A stretch of DNA of 27,368 nucleotides from a virus, in the IMG/VR virus record IMGVR_UViG_3300033155_001502, positions 1-27,368 of that record; one strand, written 5' to 3'. Numbering within the stretch: position 1 is the first letter of the stretch; each line of letters opens with the position of its first letter. Shown here piece by piece: positions 24,381-27,368 of this stretch. Below the pieces are notes generated by a model, which ran no database searches, was not told the origin of the DNA, and saw only the letters and a list, made by a program, of their open reading frames with translations. The translations under genes and the position numbers were made by a program.

Positions 24381-25920
24381 CTCCTACTCTTAAGTTATTG
24401 ATTACACAATCAGTTGAAATTATTGTTGTAGCTACTGAAGCCGCATTTTTAAGAGCGCTTTTAGTTACTAGTAGTGGATCTATAATCCCTGCTCGTACCA
24501 TATTTACTTCTTTTCCTGTAACCACGTTTAACCCTTTGCTCTTTGTTTGGGGATAAACTATTTCAAGACCTGCGTTTGTAAGGATTGTTTCATAAGGCGC
24601 TTTAATTGCCTTTAACAATACTTTCTCACCTTCGCTTTTAGCTGTTGTAAGAACAGACGCATTCAACAAAGCTATACCTCCACCTGAAACTATACCTTCT
24701 TTTATTGCGGCTTTTGTAGCACAAATAGCATCTTCTACTCTATCTGTTTTTTCTTTTAACTCTACTTCTGAGTTTGCTCCAACTTTGACAATAGCCACTT
24801 TAGCGGAGAGACGAGCAAGTCTTTTTTCAAATCGAATTTTGTAACCCGCGAGCGTAGCTTCACTAAGTTGTTTTTTAACCTGCTCCACCAGTTTTTCAAC
24901 TTCTTCACTGGGTTCACTAATTTGCAGAATCGTTTCTTCATTGTTTGTTACAGATTTTAAGCATTCCCCTAAATACTCGGGTTGTATTAAATCCATGTCA
25001 TCCCCTAAATTTTCATTTATTACAGTTGCACCTGTTAATAGCGCTAAATCCTGCATAACTTCTTTTTTAGTTACTCCATAAGTAGGAGCATCGATAACAT
25101 TTACTTTTATATTGCCCTTAACGTGATTCATGGCAAGAGCGTTTAACACCTCAAGTCCAACATCGGCAATTATTAGAAGGCTTCTTTTATTTTTAATAAC
25201 GTATTCTAATACGCTTTGTATTTTTCTTATATTAGGAACTTCTGATTCAACAATTAAAACTAAAGGATTGTCTAACTCAGAAACACCAGTTTCTTTATTT
25301 GTTACAAAATGAAAATTCTTTAATCCTTTTTCGTATTGAACCCCGTCAACCACTTCTGTAGTCGTCGTAGTTTCATTTGAAGTTTCCATTATAACAACAC
25401 CTGTTCTGTCAACAGCTTTGAAGGCGTCAGCAATTAAGTTACCTAGCTCAGCATCGTTGTTTGCTGAGATTGTTGCAACTTGGTTTAACATTTCGCCGGT
25501 TACAGGTATGGCTGTTTTTTCTAATGCCGCGCATACCTTTTCAACCGCTAGGGTTATGCCTTCTTTAATTTCGCGAGTTCCATGCGACTTTAGCGCTTCA
25601 TATGCCTCTTTTAAAATTGCATGCGCCAACACCGTCGCTGTGGTGGTTCCGTCGCCTGCCTCGCTAACCGTTCTTTGAGCCGCTTGCTTTATAAGTGTAG
25701 CACCTATATTTTCAACCGGATCTAACAGTGTTATTGTATTTGCTACAGTTACTCCATCTTTTGTTATGACGGGTCTTCCTGTATTATCTTCAAGTATCAC
25801 ACACTTGCCGCTAGCCCCTAGAGTGGAGCTAACAGCTTTTGTGAGTTTTTCTATTCCAGCAAGAATCTTTTCTTTAGCGGTGTCGCCAAAGTTTAAATTC
25901 TTAACAATTTTGTCAGTCAT
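24364..25920 (-). CDS. groEL: GroEL-type chaperonin (Hsp60), divergent phage version
   Basis: The 518-residue product is a full-length group I chaperonin. ATP-site residues are kept: ITKDGVTVA (Asp55, E. coli Asp52), GDGTTTATVLA (Asp90, E. coli Asp87), RVEDAICATKAA (Asp397, E. coli Asp398), SGGGIALL (412-419) and GIIDP (Asp481, E. coli Asp495). Differences from host GroEL are clear. The TLGPKG nucleotide loop reads TLGASG (33-38), the apical PGFGDRRK reads PTYGVTKK (279-286), the Gly-Gly hinge before VAVIKVG reads Ala-Lys (373-374), and the C-terminal GGM tail is missing (it ends INNLRVGDESNR). It precedes groES and probably folds phage capsid or tail proteins. It is not a host fragment: it is complete, divergent and embedded in phage genes. 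Confidence 0.93.
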   Translation of the reverse strand: MTDKIVKNLNFGDTAKEKILAGIEKLTKAVSSTLGASGKCVILEDNTGRPVITKDGVTVANTITLLDPVENIGATLIKQAAQRTVSEAGDGTTTATVLAHAILKEAYEALKSHGTREIKEGITLAVEKVCAALEKTAIPVTGEMLNQVATISANNDAELGNLIADAFKAVDRTGVVIMETSNETTTTTEVVDGVQYEKGLKNFHFVTNKETGVSELDNPLVLIVESEVPNIRKIQSVLEYVIKNKRSLLIIADVGLEVLNALAMNHVKGNIKVNVIDAPTYGVTKKEVMQDLALLTGATVINENLGDDMDLIQPEYLGECLKSVTNNEETILQISEPSEEVEKLVEQVKKQLSEATLAGYKIRFEKRLARLSAKVAIVKVGANSEVELKEKTDRVEDAICATKAAIKEGIVSGGGIALLNASVLTTAKSEGEKVLLKAIKAPYETILTNAGLEIVYPQTKSKGLNVVTGKEVNMVRAGIIDPLLVTKSALKNAASVATTIISTDCVINNLRVGDESNR

Positions 25921-25957
25921 GATTTGATTTAATTAAATTAGATTGGTATTTTATAGA

Positions 25958-26269
25958 CTAGTTTGGATGTGGGTCCATTTCTATTTCCAGCAACTCTTCC
26001 CCTTCAGCGAATTCAAAATCAGTTACTAAGTTAACTTGAGCATTAATAATTGCTAAATTCATTCTTTCTACAGTTGCACTAGTAAAGCCCGATCCAATTA
26101 AGCGTATTTGTTTGCGGACTCCACCAACAACGCCACCACCGCCATTTGCCACTGTGTGAAAATCAAGTATAATGTCAATGTTGCTCCCTTGTTGCCTCAC
26201 TATTAATACTCTGCCGGCGTCAAGTATATTTCCCCGTCCGAGCGCGTCTTTAAATCTTATGTATCCCAT
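25958..26269 (-). CDS. Small beta-rich hypothetical protein
   Basis: The product has 103 residues, mainly beta. It starts MGYIRFKDALGRGNILDAGR, has a Gly-rich turn in the middle (ANGGGGVVGG, about 41-50), a helix around SATVERMNLAIINAQVNL (64-81), and an acidic end. I recall similar small proteins near structural genes in marine phages but cannot name a family. It ends 37 nt before groEL and starts 2 nt after the previous gene. No function assigned. Confidence 0.6.
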   Translation of the reverse strand: MGYIRFKDALGRGNILDAGRVLIVRQQGSNIDIILDFHTVANGGGGVVGGVRKQIRLIGSGFTSATVERMNLAIINAQVNLVTDFEFAEGEELLEIEMDPHPN

Positions 26270-26271
26270 TT

Positions 26272-26556
26272 TTATTTAAAAGTTTTTACAATTTTAGGTC
26301 CTTTTGAGAACTCTAGTTTTTTGTTATAATGTTCTATAGATGCGTCGATTGCTTGTTCTGCACCTTCTATTGTTTCGCGTCTGGTTATATCTTTCCAATC
26401 GCCAGTATCGGATTTGATTTCTGTTTGATAAAATCCGTTTGGCAATTGCACGATGCGCCAATTTGATTTGGTTGAGGCGTGTTCCCACGCTTTCATTTCT
26501 TTTTCGGTTACTTCTGGTTGACTAGCCCACGAGCTAGTTTGATAATAAATTGTCAT
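26272..26556 (-). CDS. Small hypothetical phage protein (94 aa)
   Basis: The product has 94 residues and is soluble. An N-terminal VTEKEMKAWEHASTKSNWRI (about 16-35) is followed by two short strands (VQLPNGFYQTEIKSD) and a C-terminal helix (about 61-83, ETIEGAEQAIDASIEHYNKK) with a basic end. The compact beta-beta-alpha arrangement with paired Trp is reminiscent of small accessory phage proteins, but I recognise no family. It is preceded by the 82-nt gap at 26557-26638, so it may be the first gene of a transcript. Confidence 0.55.
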   Translation of the reverse strand: MTIYYQTSSWASQPEVTEKEMKAWEHASTKSNWRIVQLPNGFYQTEIKSDTGDWKDITRRETIEGAEQAIDASIEHYNKKLEFSKGPKIVKTFK

Positions 26557-26638
26557 TGGTTTTGGTTTTTATGTTATTATTTGGTTTGCACTCTCCCGTG
26601 CCGGGTATACTTTATATATTACTTGGTTTTATCGGTTT
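26557..26638 (-). promoter_or_regulatory. 82-nt A/T-rich leader, possible promoter region
   Basis: This is one of the two largest intergenic gaps. On the minus strand it contains an AT-rich core (AAGTAATATATAAAGTATAC), then a weak 4-bp CCCG/CGGG hairpin, then an A/C-rich leader (CATAAAAACCAAAACCAATG) into the 94-aa gene. I see neither a clear flavobacterial TAnnTTTG box nor a T-tract, so promoter status is only a possibility. Confidence 0.25.
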
Positions 26639-26950
26639 TTACACCCAAGGCAGCCCAGGTTCTATTGTAGGGTTTTCAATTTCCTGCTTTTTTGCGGCAG
26701 CTAACGCGTTCACACTTGCCTCTGTTTTATTCACTTCCTCTGCCCCAAGCGCATCTTTAACCCAGCCTATGACTACTTCTTCTGTCAAGTCTTTGTATGG
26801 TATAAATTCAGGGCCAGCTGTTTCTTCAAACTCGTTCACGAATAGCAAGCTAGCATATCCAGGCCCGTCCTTTTTTTCGTAAGTAGACGTTACTTCAATT
26901 ACAAAACCATCAGAGGTCTTGTGTTCCATGTTTAATATCTTCCAAGCCAT
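26639..26950 (-). CDS. Small phage protein of the GLPW-ending type (DUF7936-like)
   Basis: The product has 103 residues. It begins MAWKILNMEHKTSDGFVIEV, continues with two strands (about 18-41), the block FIPYKDLTEEVVIGWVKDAL (about 49-68), a helix with 'VNKTEASVNALAAAKKQEI', and ends EPGLPWV. The order 'W.I..m', 'fipy..lte..vi.WV...lg', 'E..l...i' and a final 'GLPW' is one I recall from a common small phage family (listed, I believe, as DUF7936). Function is unknown. It lies 4 nt downstream of the partial gene at the right edge. Confidence 0.7.
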   Translation of the reverse strand: MAWKILNMEHKTSDGFVIEVTSTYEKKDGPGYASLLFVNEFEETAGPEFIPYKDLTEEVVIGWVKDALGAEEVNKTEASVNALAAAKKQEIENPTIEPGLPWV

Positions 26951-26954
26951 AATT

Positions 26955-27368
26955 TTAATTGTAAGTTCTTATTTCTAATGATGCTTTTGTAAGTTTGTTA
27001 TCACTGTTGTGTGTGCGTATTCTTAAGTTATCTGAATCCAAAACTTCCCATGCAACATCATGATTGTTTTCTGCCGACCCACCGTTTATAAATACAATTG
27101 TTTTGAATAGTTTAAATTTACCAGGTGCGTTTAAGTTATACTCACCGCCTGCAACTCTAGTCCAATTAAACGGATAACCTATGCTTAATGTATTTTCTAA
27201 AACATTATCAACCACGGGTGCGTTTGCACCTGATTGACTAAACAGTAAAATAGCGCTTAAATAAATCGGTGCGGCGGGTATTGCAGTTTCAACTATTTTG
27301 CCCAATGCGTCAACAGATAAGTTATACGTGGCGTTGCCAGTTACAGCACCGGATCCATAATCAGGTAT
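26955..27368 (-). CDS. Partial protein, C-terminal 137 residues
   Basis: The reading frame is open to the right edge of the window and ends with TAA at 26957-26955, so its start lies beyond the window. An internal TTG at 27305 could be mistaken for the start, but the upstream codons continue in frame (IPDYGSGAVTGNATYNLSVD before it). The visible part is beta-rich with small and aromatic residues (GYPFNWTRVAGGEYN, GKFKLFKTIVFINGG, NLRIRTHNSDNKLTK) and has the look of a tail-fibre or virion surface domain. No catalytic motif is seen. The exact role cannot be assigned without the missing N-terminus. Confidence 0.7.
   Translation of the reverse strand: MPDYGSGAVTGNATYNLSVDALGKIVETAIPAAPIYLSAILLFSQSGANAPVVDNVLENTLSIGYPFNWTRVAGGEYNLNAPGKFKLFKTIVFINGGSAENNHDVAWEVLDSDNLRIRTHNSDNKLTKASLEIRTYN

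Noticed and set aside
26595-26605. Hairpin CCCG-tgc-CGGG in the 26557-26638 gap
   Set aside because: The stem is only 4 bp with no following T-tract, so it cannot be supported as a terminator.
26550-26882. Plus-strand 110-aa hydrophobic ORF
   Set aside because: It is antisense to the GLPW-ending protein gene and to the leader gap, and no other plus-strand gene exists in the window. Treated as a shadow.
26955-27305. Complete 116-aa gene starting at a TTG codon
   Set aside because: The frame continues open upstream to the window edge with protein-like sequence, so this is better read as the end of a longer, truncated gene.
1-27368. CRISPR array, tRNA, integrase, IS element or attachment site
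   Set aside because: No regularly spaced repeats, cloverleaf-like segment, recombinase motif or flanking inverted repeats were seen on either strand by eye.

Overview
This 27.4 kb window looks like the late (morphogenesis and lysis) half of a tailed phage that infects a marine Bacteroidota, probably a flavobacterium. Every supported gene lies on the minus strand, so the window is read from high to low coordinates. The evidence for the host is indirect. Gene leaders are A/T-rich and mostly lack a Shine-Dalgarno sequence. One exported protein has a flavobacterial-type signal peptide (cleavage before Gln) and a DUF4846 fold, a family known mainly from Bacteroidota. Base composition is AT-rich overall, with a higher-GC capsid gene. 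The sizes and order of terminase (736 aa), portal (802 aa), scaffold-like protein, capsid protein (481 aa), two ring/adaptor-like proteins and two large tail proteins resemble podovirus-like phages common in marine viromes, and broadly the crAss-like structural block. This is recall of families, not a search.

Layout in transcription order. (1) 27368-25958: the end of a virion-type protein cut by the window edge, then three small phage proteins. (2) 25920-23701: a chaperonin cassette, groEL then groES then a winged-helix-like gene, with overlapping ends. (3) 23711-19755: a run of small basic, Ala-rich or disordered proteins, likely minor virion or DNA-associated proteins. It includes two genes under 55 codons, an EF-hand-bearing protein, a cysteine peptidase-like protein, and a broken gene at 21596-21840 whose frame can be restored by a -1 shift at A_AAA_AAT. 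(4) 19740-18605: an exported DUF4846 putative cysteine hydrolase overlapping a holin-like membrane protein, which looks like a lysis cassette. (5) 18584-17309: small genes, a protein with two GroES-like units, and a candidate small terminase subunit. (6) 17309-10027: large terminase, portal, scaffold-like protein and major capsid protein, closed by a strong terminator-like hairpin. (7) 9949-6963: a capsid-associated protein followed by its own hairpin, then two ring/adaptor-like proteins. (8) 6961-1: a 1558-aa tail protein with a cadherin-like segment, a 528-aa partner, a GNAT-like protein and the N-terminus of an internal/tail protein leaving the window.

The most notable feature is the folding machinery: a complete but divergent GroEL, a short GroES in reversed operon order, and a second, tandem GroES-like protein next to the terminase genes. 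Together they suggest that the phage supplies and customises the chamber that folds its capsid or tail proteins.

There is no gene-free stretch longer than about 100 bases. No tRNA, CRISPR array, integrase, IS element or replication gene was seen.
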